A stretch of DNA of 64,000 nt, from positions 1,116,001 through 1,180,000 of the forward strand of contig NC_088960.1 in NCBI RefSeq assembly GCF_010111755.1, in the 5' to 3' direction. The position numbers were made by a program, and so were the translations under genes. How positions within the stretch are numbered: the first letter of the stretch is position 1; each line of letters opens with the position of its first letter. Positions 28,630-38,337 of this stretch are shown piece by piece. The notes under the pieces were generated by a model, which had not been told where the DNA came from, did no database searches, and worked only from the letters and a program-made list of their open reading frames with translations. The stretch comes from Nakaseomyces glabratus. Taxonomy: Eukaryota > Ascomycota > Saccharomycetes > Saccharomycetales > Saccharomycetaceae.

Positions 28630-30816
28630 ATGTCTTCTTTGACAAAGCTGCTGCAGGAGAAGAACAACAAGGAGGTGAAGACCGAGCCGACGATCAGGGA
28701 GGAGTCTGTGGGCGAAGCTGTGGGCGAAGCTGTGCCGTACTATGATGGGCGGAGTGTGCTGGGGTCCAGTCTTATGAGCACGAATTTTGCACAGACGGCG
28801 ACGGCGTATGGGTCGAGCTTGCAGATGAAGGAGCGGGCGTCGTACATGGACAAGCATGCGAACGGGAGCCTGCAGTACGGGTACAGCTCTTCTCTGGCAG
28901 TTCCTACTAAGAACGGTGGGAAGATGCACTCCTCGAGTGCGAAACAGTTGCCCTCTCTGTCAACCAGTATACCGTATGCGGTTCCCAACTCGAATAAGGA
29001 GTCTACTCACAACGGCAGCGTCGGCTCGTCGCTGTCCTCGTCGTGGGTTGACCAATACGGCGGTGGTATGCCAAGTAACATATCTGCCATTGACTCTAAT
29101 GTGATTAGCTCTCCCAAGGTGGACAACGTAGAACCCAGATTTGTAATATCGAAGGAGAAATTCCATAAGTCATCGCAGGACAACCAGGCACACACGGTGT
29201 CGAGGTCGAGCTCGTTGTCCTCACAACTGGGAAACCTCTTCTTTAGCAAGAATACAACGACTAACAATGGCAGCTCCTCACCTGGCAACTCTTCATCTAT
29301 ACAGACAATTAATGGTAGGGATATACCGAATGCAACTGCTACGCAGATTCCGAAGCCAACAAGGGCTAGGCAGAGTAGTATTTACTCTTCTTCAAGGCAG
29401 CCTTCTCGGTCATCCTATAATGACACCTATTTTGGTTCCCCGTCATCCTTGCATGAAAATCAACCGAGTCAAAGTGTGCCCAGATCGCATCATTCCTCTA
29501 TCGCAGATTTCAAAAGATTTTTCAAAAAGTCTACTAGCACCAGTGTCACTTCCATGTCCATGCTTTCTGATTCGCCTGTATCGGGAAGCTTTATCACTGG
29601 TGATTCCACTCTCGGTACACAACATACACAACAATCGCATGGTTTTAATTCAGAGTCATTGCATAAGCAGTCTTCTTTTAGTAGCAATAGTGGGGATATT
29701 ATATACACTAATAATTACGAAACAAGCATTCCATTCTCGAAGAGATACTCTAGGACAGGTGAAGAACTTGGTGCTGGCGCAGGTGGTTCTGTGAAACTGG
29801 TGAAAAGAATAGCAGATAATTCGGTATTTGCCGTCAAGGAGTTCAGATCAAAGCATGAAAACGAAAGCAAAAGAGACTACATTAAAAAGATTACTTCCGA
29901 GTATTGTATAGGTACTACTCTGAATCATCCCAACATTATTGAAACTGTTGAGATAGTATATGAAGATAATAGAATATTTCAAGTAATGGAGTATTGTGAT
30001 TACGATCTATTTGCTATTGTTATGAGTAATAAAATGTCTTACGAGGAAATATGTTGTTGTTTCAAACAAATTTTATGCGGTGTACAATATCTGCATAGCA
30101 TTGGTTTGGCTCATAGGGATTTAAAGTTGGATAACTGTGTAATCAATTCTAAGGGTATTGTGAAGTTGATAGATTTTGGTGCTGCTGTGGTTTTCTCATA
30201 CCCATTCTCTAAAACATTGGTTGAAGCAAGCGGAATTGTTGGTAGTGATCCTTATTTGGCCCCTGAGGTTTGCATATTTACAAAATATGATCCGCGTCCC
30301 GTAGATATCTGGTCTACTGCAATAATATTTGCTTGTATGATTCTAAAAAAATTCCCTTGGAAAATACCTAAGTTGAGGGACAACTCCTTCAAATTGTTTT
30401 GCTCAGGTAGAAATTGTGACTCTCTTAGTGCACTTGTTACTCGTACCCCTGAGCCACCTTCATATGATAGTTCTGAATTTTCGCCAAGTAAGCCAAGTCA
30501 TTACGATTCTGCGAACTCTGCTGACCCGGAGAACAGTAGCATTGGTCCACAGAGACTTCTGCATGCCCTCCCCGAAGAATCTCAGCATATAATTGGTAGA
30601 ATGGTAGACCTGGCACCTGCTTGCAGAAGTAACATTGAAGAAGTACTAGAAGATTCATGGATTAAGAGCATTGACATGTGCCATATGGAATCTAATGGTT
30701 TAGTTATGAAATATGTAGGTGGGACCGACCACACGCATACACAAGTTGATCAAAGTGAAGCCCATATTGCCGGACTAGAAAAGAAGAAGAAGAAAGCAAA
30801 AAATAAAGACAAATAA
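28630..30816 (+). CDS. NPR1: Nitrogen permease reactivator kinase Npr1
   Basis: Npr1 is a Ser/Thr kinase under TORC1 control that stabilises amino-acid and ammonium permeases at the plasma membrane. The 728-residue protein (S. cerevisiae 790) opens MSSLTKLLQEK as in S. cerevisiae, followed by a long Ser/Asn-rich regulatory region with conserved islands such as ISAIDSNVISSPKVDNVEPRF, read as adjoining pieces. The kinase domain runs from about residue 375: GEELGAGAGGSVKLV glycine loop, FAVKEF (catalytic Lys), HRDLKLDN, DFGAA and APEV. The tail ends in a Lys run. The location matches YNL183C, and GATA sites lie upstream. The two adjacent CTG codons near the start encode Leu-Leu, as expected under the standard code. 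Confidence 0.97.
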   Translation: MSSLTKLLQEKNNKEVKTEPTIREESVGEAVGEAVPYYDGRSVLGSSLMSTNFAQTATAYGSSLQMKERASYMDKHANGSLQYGYSSSLAVPTKNGGKMHSSSAKQLPSLSTSIPYAVPNSNKESTHNGSVGSSLSSSWVDQYGGGMPSNISAIDSNVISSPKVDNVEPRFVISKEKFHKSSQDNQAHTVSRSSSLSSQLGNLFFSKNTTTNNGSSSPGNSSSIQTINGRDIPNATATQIPKPTRARQSSIYSSSRQPSRSSYNDTYFGSPSSLHENQPSQSVPRSHHSSIADFKRFFKKSTSTSVTSMSMLSDSPVSGSFITGDSTLGTQHTQQSHGFNSESLHKQSSFSSNSGDIIYTNNYETSIPFSKRYSRTGEELGAGAGGSVKLVKRIADNSVFAVKEFRSKHENESKRDYIKKITSEYCIGTTLNHPNIIETVEIVYEDNRIFQVMEYCDYDLFAIVMSNKMSYEEICCCFKQILCGVQYLHSIGLAHRDLKLDNCVINSKGIVKLIDFGAAVVFSYPFSKTLVEASGIVGSDPYLAPEVCIFTKYDPRPVDIWSTAIIFACMILKKFPWKIPKLRDNSFKLFCSGRNCDSLSALVTRTPEPPSYDSSEFSPSKPSHYDSANSADPENSSIGPQRLLHALPEESQHIIGRMVDLAPACRSNIEEVLEDSWIKSIDMCHMESNGLVMKYVGGTDHTHTQVDQSEAHIAGLEKKKKKAKNKDK

Positions 30817-31355
30817 TTGCATTTTCTCTTTATCATCATTGATCAATACCTAATTTTTTCTATTAGCTTAACTCTTCCTCTTTATGTTCCCTGTAACTGA
30901 ATTATTTATTCTTATGATTATTTCTTGAAATTATGCAATATTATACGTGCTATCTATCACCAGCATTTCCAGTATATATAGCAACTGTACTAATATATAA
31001 AAGCCATACCTTATTGAACCGGTTATTCCTGAAACATATGTCCTGACAACTTAAGTATCAGAGAAAAAGTATTTATAGTTTGGATAATAGAAGTTATGAT
31101 AAACTAATCTGTATGCTGATGGTTAAGGTTATTCACCTTCCTCATAGTTGCTTAGTTCATTAGTATGTCATATCTACTGTTTTATAAGTTAGATATGTGG
31201 TATTTACCCGGTCATAACTTTGCTCGTGCTTGCCGGAACCAGAAGTCTCCGAACTATAAAAGAAGAGTCCATAGAATCTACAAGGACATTTTGGTGAGCA
31301 GTCATAATTTTAATCAGTTATCGCTAATTATAACGAGGCGTGTGACCAAAATATC
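30817..31355. other. Intergenic, NPR1 to MRPL19
   Basis: 539 AT-rich bases with the NPR1 3' end and the MRPL19 promoter. A short open frame at 31165-31383 overlaps the start of MRPL19 and is not supported. Confidence 0.6.
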
Positions 31356-31805
31356 ATGTCCCAAGCTGCAAAGAACGTATTAGTCAAACTTATTGTTGGC
31401 GCAGGTCAAGCTGCCCCAGCACCACCAGTTGGTCCTGCTTTAGGTTCAAAAGGTATTAAAGCAATTGATTTCTGTAAGGAGTTTAATGCACGTACTGCCT
31501 CATATCAACCTGGTGTTCCCATTCCAGTTTTAATTACAATCAGACCTGATAGATCTTTTACGTTTGAGATGAAGTCACCACCAACAGGATATCTATTATT
31601 GAAGGCGCTGGGAGCTGAAAAAGGACATGGGCAACCAAATATTCTCCAGAAGGAGAAAACATTGGGAGAACTGTCTTTAAAGCATGTATATGAGATTGCA
31701 AAAATAAAAAAGACGGATAGCAGACATGCCATGCTCGATATGCCGGGTATAGTGAAATCTATAATAGCCGTTGCAAAGAGCATGGGAATCAAAGTTGTAC
31801 CATAG
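31356..31805 (+). CDS. MRPL19: Mitochondrial large-subunit ribosomal protein uL11m
   Basis: The 149-residue protein (S. cerevisiae 158) is an L11-family protein of the mitochondrial large subunit, part of the GTPase-associated centre. The N-terminal half has the family pattern [21 protein letters not shown] and [16 protein letters not shown], each typical of L11. The C-terminal RNA-binding part follows ([20 protein letters not shown]). It converges with UBP10 over a 328-base spacer. The location matches YNL185C. Confidence 0.96.
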   Translation: MSQAAKNVLVKLIVGAGQAAPAPPVGPALGSKGIKAIDFCKEFNARTASYQPGVPIPVLITIRPDRSFTFEMKSPPTGYLLLKALGAEKGHGQPNILQKEKTLGELSLKHVYEIAKIKKTDSRHAMLDMPGIVKSIIAVAKSMGIKVVP

Positions 31806-32133
31806 AAAACTTAATACTCAATTTCTACAATAACAATCAGTCATTTAAAAGATAATTTAAACATGTAAATATCAATATACCAAATATTATGTTAATAGAG
31901 ACAAAATCATCTATTTCAGGAAAATGTAATTCGCCTATAATTTAGTATATTTTATGCAAAAGTAGGTTTTCTTAAAATAAAAATGCACGAATAAATAATT
32001 CTATAAATTTATTGAAGTGAAAAATAATGTGAAATAGTAACGCAAATCGATAAATTCTAATGCTATGAGAGATGTAATTTATCAGTACTATGACAAATAT
32101 GAATTAAGTCAGTAAAATGCTATGCCAAGTTCA
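31806..32133. other. Convergent intergenic, MRPL19 / UBP10
   Basis: 328 bases of very AT-rich 3' flank with many A/T runs, probably shared termination and polyadenylation signals. No gene was seen. Confidence 0.6.
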
Positions 32134-34449
32134 TTATAATCTTCGTCTTTTATTTTTCTTCCAGTTTTTCTTGTTGGAGGACCTTTTATTTGACTTGTTG
32201 TTTTTTCCATTATTCTGTTTCACATTAGTAATAGGATTTGGAGTTGACTGTTTTTTTGGCTCATTTAATTGGACACTTTTAGGAGTTAATCTAGTATATA
32301 ACACATAATATGCATTTCTCTCCTTCAACACTTCACGCTCTGTAATCTTATTGATGTACTCATCGTCATAAGTTGCCCAGGAACCATCTGGTTGTTTGCA
32401 ATGAGCAATATAATGGCCAGATGATAATGATCTACCTTCATGAACTACTACACTTAGCAGTTCATATTTCACTGGTAGCATCTTCTTGCTCTCTTCACAA
32501 TATTCTGTCATATCCAAAAACATTGGATAAGAAACCGCTTGCTTCATTTTGGACGAAGATGTGCCATTGAATCTGAACTTTTTCAAATGAACAAGCAAAG
32601 TTTCTGGGGCCCTTAGAATACTATTTCTTTTCAGAGCATTAGTAGTCTTGTGACATTTCTCACAAACATAACCTTTCTTTTCCTTATCGACCTTAATAAG
32701 TTCTGGATTAAAGAAATCCCTAATAGATTTCTCTATAGAATATCTTGATGTCTGTGAATCACTATCCTTGGTTTCGCTTTGAGAAGAGCTTTTCTCCTGG
32801 TTTACTGTATTCTCATCGGTCTTTTTACCCTTCAAATGCAGCGACAGATCATAAAATGGTTGCTCGGTAGTTGATACTTCTCCACACGACTTGCAGGTGA
32901 CAGTTTGCTTTAAAGAACCCCCAAATATATCATATATAATTGATTCAGTCATCTTATGACCTTTAGGGACGGAATCCTCCTGTAGTCTAGACATGATAGA
33001 CATAAAGTATTCGTGTGAGTCTTCCTGTTGCCATTCGCTCATCATGCAGTTGATGTCGTCTAGACGTGCAATTAGCTTCTTCGGATTTATGTAAGAGTTG
33101 CCGGATTTTTTTCCATCATTGTGCCACATTCTCCTGCTGGTTTCTGCTAGAACGTGGGAAACTGAATTAGAAGATATTGTGGATGAGTACTTTCCTGCTA
33201 AAATGTCATTTAGATAATGTTGCATTGCTGGGATATGCAATAGAGCCTGAACAGCTGCGTTAGTATAGCAAGTGACACCGTGATTTAATAGTCCTTTAGG
33301 TTTTAGTTTACTGTAAGTGGGACCCCAACTTTTTACGATTGAAGAATTCTCTAAACAACCTTTATCGTCAAAATTCTCATTAAATTGATAGAATTCTGAT
33401 ATATCAGGTATCGTGGATGGAGGAGTGACCGACTTTTTGGGAGAAATTGATTCTGCAAAAGTATCCTTCTCTTCATGCTTTGTTTCTGTAACTTCTTCTT
33501 GTGCCTGCTGCTGGTCCTTAGTCTCTGGATCTTTGCCTTCCTTTTGTTTTTCTTGTGATTGCGAGCTATTTTCTGTTTTTTTACTCTTATTTTGTTGTAA
33601 TTCTTCATCTTGTTTACGTGCTTTTTCTCTTTGCTCTTTTATTTGCTTTATCATGAGCTGCTCGCGCTCATAATCCTCGTTATCTCTCTGCAACAATGAC
33701 AGTTCTTTAGATACAGAGCTTTTCCTCTTTTTCTTAGTTGGCTCGATTTTTGGTATAGCGGCTTGTACATTAGGCACTTCATTCGTAGATTCTTTAACTT
33801 TCGTATTTTGTTCAGTTTCTTTAATGACCTTTTTAATCTCCTCTCCCAGATCCTCTCCTAGATCCTCTCCTAGATCCTCTCCTAGATCCTCTCCTAGATC
33901 TTCTCCTAGGTCCTCTCCTAGATCTTCTCCTGTATCCTCGTCCTGTTGAGAAGTTATCTCAACATTGGCGGCACCAAGATCCTTAACGGGCTCTTCGATA
34001 AAATCGACAGCTTCATGAAAGACATCGGTATCAGAACTGTCACTGCTATTGCTGTCGGCCTGTTTCTCAATCGCACCTTTTCTATCGCTGGTCGAGTCAT
34101 CTTTTACAATCGGCAGTGCTTTTACTTTAGGTGTCTTATCCTTAAGTGCTGCGTTGGTATACCAATTCAAGGCTTCAGCCACTGAAGTAGGCATCTTTCT
34201 TTTCTTCTGTACAATTTCAGAGGAATCATTCTCATCGCTCTGCCTTTGGTTTGGATCAGACTTCCCATTGTTCTTGCTATTTTGGTCAGCAAGCTTCCGC
34301 TTACCGATCACAATATACGGAGAGTCACTATTGCCATTCATATCTGTGTCCTTATTGCTTATATTTGGGCTAGCGGTTGATCTTCTGAACTGTAGAGGAT
34401 TATTAAGAATCCTATCAACCAGTGGCTTGATAGTCTCTTGTGTAGTCAT
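32134..34449 (-). CDS. UBP10: Ubiquitin-specific protease Ubp10
   Basis: Ubp10 removes ubiquitin from histone H2B and helps silencing at telomeres and rDNA. From the ATG at 34449 the protein is 771 residues (S. cerevisiae 792). Residues 1 to about 370 are charged and disordered, with seven GEDL repeats at 174-201. The USP domain starts about 385 with the Cys box GLLNHGVTCYTNAAVQ (nucleophile Cys394). It has paired zinc-type CKSC and CEKC motifs and ends with the His box GRSLSSGHYIAH and an YDDEYI segment. The C-terminus is basic (KKNWKKNKRRRL). An in-frame ATG 27 codons upstream exists, but the family-like start MTTQETIKPLV is preferred. The location matches YNL186W. Confidence 0.93.
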   Translation of the reverse strand: MTTQETIKPLVDRILNNPLQFRRSTASPNISNKDTDMNGNSDSPYIVIGKRKLADQNSKNNGKSDPNQRQSDENDSSEIVQKKRKMPTSVAEALNWYTNAALKDKTPKVKALPIVKDDSTSDRKGAIEKQADSNSSDSSDTDVFHEAVDFIEEPVKDLGAANVEITSQQDEDTGEDLGEDLGEDLGEDLGEDLGEDLGEDLGEEIKKVIKETEQNTKVKESTNEVPNVQAAIPKIEPTKKKRKSSVSKELSLLQRDNEDYEREQLMIKQIKEQREKARKQDEELQQNKSKKTENSSQSQEKQKEGKDPETKDQQQAQEEVTETKHEEKDTFAESISPKKSVTPPSTIPDISEFYQFNENFDDKGCLENSSIVKSWGPTYSKLKPKGLLNHGVTCYTNAAVQALLHIPAMQHYLNDILAGKYSSTISSNSVSHVLAETSRRMWHNDGKKSGNSYINPKKLIARLDDINCMMSEWQQEDSHEYFMSIMSRLQEDSVPKGHKMTESIIYDIFGGSLKQTVTCKSCGEVSTTEQPFYDLSLHLKGKKTDENTVNQEKSSSQSETKDSDSQTSRYSIEKSIRDFFNPELIKVDKEKKGYVCEKCHKTTNALKRNSILRAPETLLVHLKKFRFNGTSSSKMKQAVSYPMFLDMTEYCEESKKMLPVKYELLSVVVHEGRSLSSGHYIAHCKQPDGSWATYDDEYINKITEREVLKERNAYYVLYTRLTPKSVQLNEPKKQSTPNPITNVKQNNGKNNKSNKRSSNKKNWKKNKRRRL
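33841..33931 (-). repeat. 12-bp tandem repeats encoding GEDL in UBP10
   Basis: Seven near-identical 12-base units, reading CTCCTAGATCCT-like on the plus strand, encode Gly-Glu-Asp-Leu repeats. A degenerate GEE copy closes the array. Small differences (GATCTT, AGGTCC) show it is not freshly expanded throughout. Confidence 0.9.
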
Positions 34450-35184
34450 GTTAATGAATTTGTATTTTTGATGTCTTATATTTCTGAAGTACTGAAAAAT
34501 GGAAGTAACTATTAGTGTCGCGGAATGCAATCAAGTGAATTATGGTCGTTGTTTTTTTTTGATCTTCAAAATTAAGTCACTAACTGTGATTCTTGTCGTT
34601 CTCTTTAAATTATAAAATTTTAATTAAAGCTTCCTTAGAATTTTATCCTTATCTGTAGCCCATATACTATGCCAGTGTTTAATTCCGAGCTGCAATTAAT
34701 ACACAAAAAATGCCACTCTTTTTGCAACTCCTGACACCTGATGCTCCTAAGCTTTGTCCGCTGAAGTTCGGTAAGCCAATAAACTGTTCTGATTAAAATC
34801 AAGACCGGGCTGATATCTTAACTACAATATATACCCAAGTTTCCAACCAGCAAGTCCTATTACAAAAATGCTCCTTCACCCACCAAATCGCACACAAAAT
34901 GGGATGAGCTGCAATAAAACTCCTGCTCGAAAGAAAAAAAAAAATTTTCCGAAGAAAAACGCGATGGGCCTTCTGATCCACAAATTGTTAAAAAGAAAGT
35001 TCTTCGAAAATTCACTTAGCAAGAGTGTGAGTGAATGGGCATTTGACGTACAATCCACTAAAGGTTGTACTGATGTTTCTAAGATTTGAGATGCTATTCC
35101 CACACATTCTGGTAGTACATAGCACATAGCGTAGAGTTGTACCTTATGTTTCAATAAGGGTTCTTGATATATATTAATTGTGCA
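34450..35184. other. Intergenic, UBP10 promoter and SWT21 3' end
   Basis: 735 bases. GATGAG at 34903-34908 and the RRPE-like AAAAATTTTCC at 34940-34950 form a weak PAC/RRPE pair about 450 bases upstream of UBP10. Open frames at 34868-35089 and 34876-35154 overlap each other on opposite strands and are not supported. Confidence 0.55.
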
Positions 35185-36444
35185 CTACCTCTGGAGTAAT
35201 GCGATGCCCGCAGTGTCTCCAGAGTACGATATTGCAGTAGCGTCAGAACTAGTTTTGATTATGTTGATGCGCATGGATTTGCATTGTGGTACATTGTATA
35301 ATATGTCAGGTTGACACTGCACAACCTGGTTTTCCCTTGTTATACCTCCGGATTCGATAGTAGACTTGTCCCATGACAGTATTTGGCCCTTGCCTAGTGG
35401 GGACCCCACTTGAAATGATCCGTTATAGCAAGCTTTCAATTTTTGGAAATCTGATCTACCAGGTAACTCCAAGTGATTTACTGGTCTGTCTGGTCTTCTG
35501 TGGTCTAATATTTCAATGCGTGAACTATACCTTTGAAGCACATAGAGATAACTACCATTATCACTATTAATTATTTGGTAACAACCTCTGGCTCCATTGC
35601 CCTGTAAATTATTTAGTAATTGCAGTGTCTTTCCTCGTAGATCAATTATGAACACCTGATTCTTGTAAGATCCACAATACCGAACTTGATTATCTGAGAA
35701 ACTGTCGTCTAGACATGAGATGATAGACTTATATGACTGGGTGCCACATTTCGAACGTCTTGAATACGTGAGTGTGTTTACCGGTTCGCGGCGGTTAACA
35801 TCATAGACATTAACTTTATTGCGTACCGTTCCTGATAGAAAAAGGGATTCACGATGATATTTCAACACATACGGTGTTTCGAATTTCTCATTTTCTAGAT
35901 TGGAGATATCATAAGAACGAATAGTACTTAGATTGTTGGTGTCATTAAGATCAACAAGTTTAATCGGAACATTCTTGGCCCCAATAAGAATACTGTTCGC
36001 AAGCGGCTCGCTACTACCTTCATACAAAGAATACCGGGGTGAAATGTCTGAGGATAACACAGATTCGTGAGCGAATATTCTACTATATGGGTTCAACAGA
36101 GTTTGGTCACTTTTGGGATCCGGTATTAGGTATTGTCTTATCCCGTAGTCACTATTGATAGTAAAGAGAGAAGTGGCATCAACAGACCAATGTATGTCTT
36201 GGCACACTACATCTTTAGTAACATCTTTATCCTTTAAGCTGGTTTGTGATTCAGACAGACCCAATTTGGGAAACATATAATTTAATTTTTGTGAGAGGTC
36301 GGCTGATGTGCTACTTTCTGTTTCCCATATCCTGTATAATGGTTGCTTTCTAAATGTTGTACCGGTAGAGCAATATGGACTTAAATTATATGAAACGGAA
36401 GTCATCGAGTGGAATGTTGTGTTCTTGACATTCGCTTGATTCAT
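35185..36444 (-). CDS. SWT21: Spliceosome-associated WD-repeat protein Swt21
   Basis: Swt21 is a non-essential WD-type protein that interacts with splicing factors. The 419-residue protein (S. cerevisiae 357) contains propeller strands such as DIHWSVDATSLFTINSDYGIRQY, SLFLSGTVRNKVNVYDVN, VRYCGSYKNQVFIIDLRG and LYVLQRYSSRIEILDHR, split here for length. The N-terminus up to residue 13 has a second possible start at Met14, so the precise start is uncertain. Position between UBP10 and KAR1 on the same strand matches YNL187W. A PAC box lies 43 bases upstream of the ATG. Confidence 0.85.
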   Translation of the reverse strand: MNQANVKNTTFHSMTSVSYNLSPYCSTGTTFRKQPLYRIWETESSTSADLSQKLNYMFPKLGLSESQTSLKDKDVTKDVVCQDIHWSVDATSLFTINSDYGIRQYLIPDPKSDQTLLNPYSRIFAHESVLSSDISPRYSLYEGSSEPLANSILIGAKNVPIKLVDLNDTNNLSTIRSYDISNLENEKFETPYVLKYHRESLFLSGTVRNKVNVYDVNRREPVNTLTYSRRSKCGTQSYKSIISCLDDSFSDNQVRYCGSYKNQVFIIDLRGKTLQLLNNLQGNGARGCYQIINSDNGSYLYVLQRYSSRIEILDHRRPDRPVNHLELPGRSDFQKLKACYNGSFQVGSPLGKGQILSWDKSTIESGGITRENQVVQCQPDILYNVPQCKSMRINIIKTSSDATAISYSGDTAGIALLQR

Positions 36445-36486
36445 TGAATATTTATCTCTATTGATCTACAACGCAATTTTGTTCAT

Positions 36487-36494
36487 CTCATCGC
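36487..36494 (-). promoter_or_regulatory. PAC box just upstream of SWT21
   Basis: CTCATCGC at 36487-36494 is the complement of GCGATGAG, and the flank CAAAATTTGA is RRPE-like. It lies in the 125-base gap between KAR1 and SWT21. Confidence 0.6.
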
Positions 36495-36569
36495 AAAATT
36501 TGATTTGGGTATCATTCACTTTATGTTTTGGTATTGAAATTCGCGAGAATTAAGAAACAATCATTAAAA

Positions 36570-37610
36570 TCATACATAATAATATACATAAATGTTACAA
36601 ATGAGGAGTATAATAATACAAAGTATCCAATATAAATTGTTCTTGCTATAATACAATCGATTCAACGCAATTTTATTGTTTTTATCGAGTTTCACTTTTT
36701 TACTCGAACCCAAGACTTCAATAACAGTATCTAGCTTGGTACTGTTTTCTAGTAAGATAGACTTAATATCTGATAGAACCTTGGCGTCATCTAGTCTTTT
36801 CGACTTGATAAGGTCTTGTTTCGGTGTACCAATTACAATCGAATCACCGTATCCATCGTCAAATGAGGCATACATATCCTGATGGCCCTCTGATTTTAAT
36901 GAAACGTTACTTTTTTCTGATTGTTCTAAAATATTATGACTATGGCCTTGAACGTTTTCCTCAGACACTCGTCGGGGTTGGGGTGAATCCAATCTGATTC
37001 CCTTTCCTGCATTCCTTATTTCATTAAGTCTAGCTTTAACTATCTTACGATTAGATTCAATGACAGAATTCCACCTCTGGTCAATCGAGTCCATCTCAGT
37101 TTGATCAAATCTTTGTGATTCTTCATTTTTTACATTAACATAATTATTCGGGCCATTTTGTAAATATGGTAGAGGTACTGGTTCACCTATAGCCTTCAGT
37201 AAGGAAGTTTTCCTTCGATGCCTCTCAATAGGATCAAGACTTCTTTCTTTATTTTCCAGTACTTGGTATTGTGGAGATGCTTTCTTCTTTCCTATAAACT
37301 GTAGCTCTTTTTTTAGTTTTGGTGGATCTAAATTATCTTCTTCTAAATTGTTTATTACTACCTTACGCATACTATCCTTTTCATCATTTTCGGTAAATGA
37401 TTTACCCTTACTGCGTAATGTCGTTGGCGACCCTTCATTTAATAGCATGATTTCTTCAGGACTGGTCAAATCTTCAGTCATCAATCTGGTACCATATTCT
37501 GCTTTGTGTTTTTTGTATAGATCTAAGTCTGATATGTTGTTGTTTTGAGAATTGGGATTTAAAGTGGCCCTCAATGCATTGCTTCTACTCTTTCTACCAT
37601 TCTCTTTCAT
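36570..37610 (-). CDS. KAR1: Spindle pole body half-bridge protein Kar1
   Basis: Kar1 anchors Cdc31 and Spc72 at the spindle pole body half-bridge and is needed for duplication and karyogamy. The 346-residue protein (S. cerevisiae 433) is hydrophilic and Lys/Asn/Ser-rich. A helical segment around 175-200 (MDSIDQRWNSVIESNRKIVKARL) is a good candidate for the Cdc31/Sfi1-type binding region. The protein ends in a strongly hydrophobic tail anchor (YWILCIIILLICNIYVYYYV), as Kar1 does. The size is below the S. cerevisiae one, mostly in low-complexity sequence. The location matches YNL188W. Confidence 0.88.
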   Translation of the reverse strand: MKENGRKSRSNALRATLNPNSQNNNISDLDLYKKHKAEYGTRLMTEDLTSPEEIMLLNEGSPTTLRSKGKSFTENDEKDSMRKVVINNLEEDNLDPPKLKKELQFIGKKKASPQYQVLENKERSLDPIERHRRKTSLLKAIGEPVPLPYLQNGPNNYVNVKNEESQRFDQTEMDSIDQRWNSVIESNRKIVKARLNEIRNAGKGIRLDSPQPRRVSEENVQGHSHNILEQSEKSNVSLKSEGHQDMYASFDDGYGDSIVIGTPKQDLIKSKRLDDAKVLSDIKSILLENSTKLDTVIEVLGSSKKVKLDKNNKIALNRLYYSKNNLYWILCIIILLICNIYVYYYV

Positions 37611-38337
37611 TACCAGCCTAATACAAATATCCCTCTTTATTTATTGCCCACTGATCCCACTATATGCTAAATATCCGACAAAGTGTTTATTATCTTCCTT
37701 GATCTATTCAGTTACTGATCCCCATTGAGCTTTAATCAACAGAAGAAATCGAACCTGTTAGCTTCTAAAATATAGATACTCTCACTGTTAAGATAAATCA
37801 CCAAAACAATTTTGTAGAGGTCAATCAAAATACTATTTATGCTTTTCAATCGGCTTTGTATATCTTAACTTATCTTGACCTTTTTTCACTTTGTTCATCA
37901 TTATACAGACACTAACCAGTAAATTGATTCATTTTGTTAAACTTTGTTATGGACGCGATGGGATGCCCAAGAAGGGCCGAAATTAGTGATTTTCGCTCCT
38001 AGGCGAAATACAGAAAATGAGAGCTACACTCACTGGCATTTTGTGAGTAATGTAGCAAACCAATATATTTATATATATCATTTTGTTATCTCTATAAATT
38101 AAACTTCAAGTGTAATTAAAGCAATATCGTGAAGGAAAGAATTATTATATTAACTATAATAAAAATTTTAGAAAAAAAGGACTAGATTGAGGGCATTCTA
38201 TAATAGCTGCTGCTAATATTGGTAGTGAATAGAAATGTACATGACTGCTGTTTTATTTCCACTGTGTGACACGTATTTAAAAAAAATTCTTAATTTATGC
38301 TTTTGAGTATTTTAGAGTTTGTGCTATTTATGTATAA
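37611..38337. other. Intergenic, KAR1 promoter and SRP1 3' flank
   Basis: 727 bases, AT-rich. ACGCGATGGGATG near 37963-37975 combines ACGCGA with a PAC-like core. A TCGAAC at 37749 was tested as a tRNA T-arm and rejected. No gene was seen. Confidence 0.55.

Noticed and set aside
34450..34530. 27-residue N-terminal extension of UBP10
   Set aside because: An in-frame ATG exists, but the downstream MTTQETIKPLV start looks like the real one. It remains possible.
37735..37810. Possible tRNA around TCGAAC at 37749
   Set aside because: On the minus strand it gives a B-box-like GGTTCGATT, but no proper A box or acceptor-stem pairing is visible.
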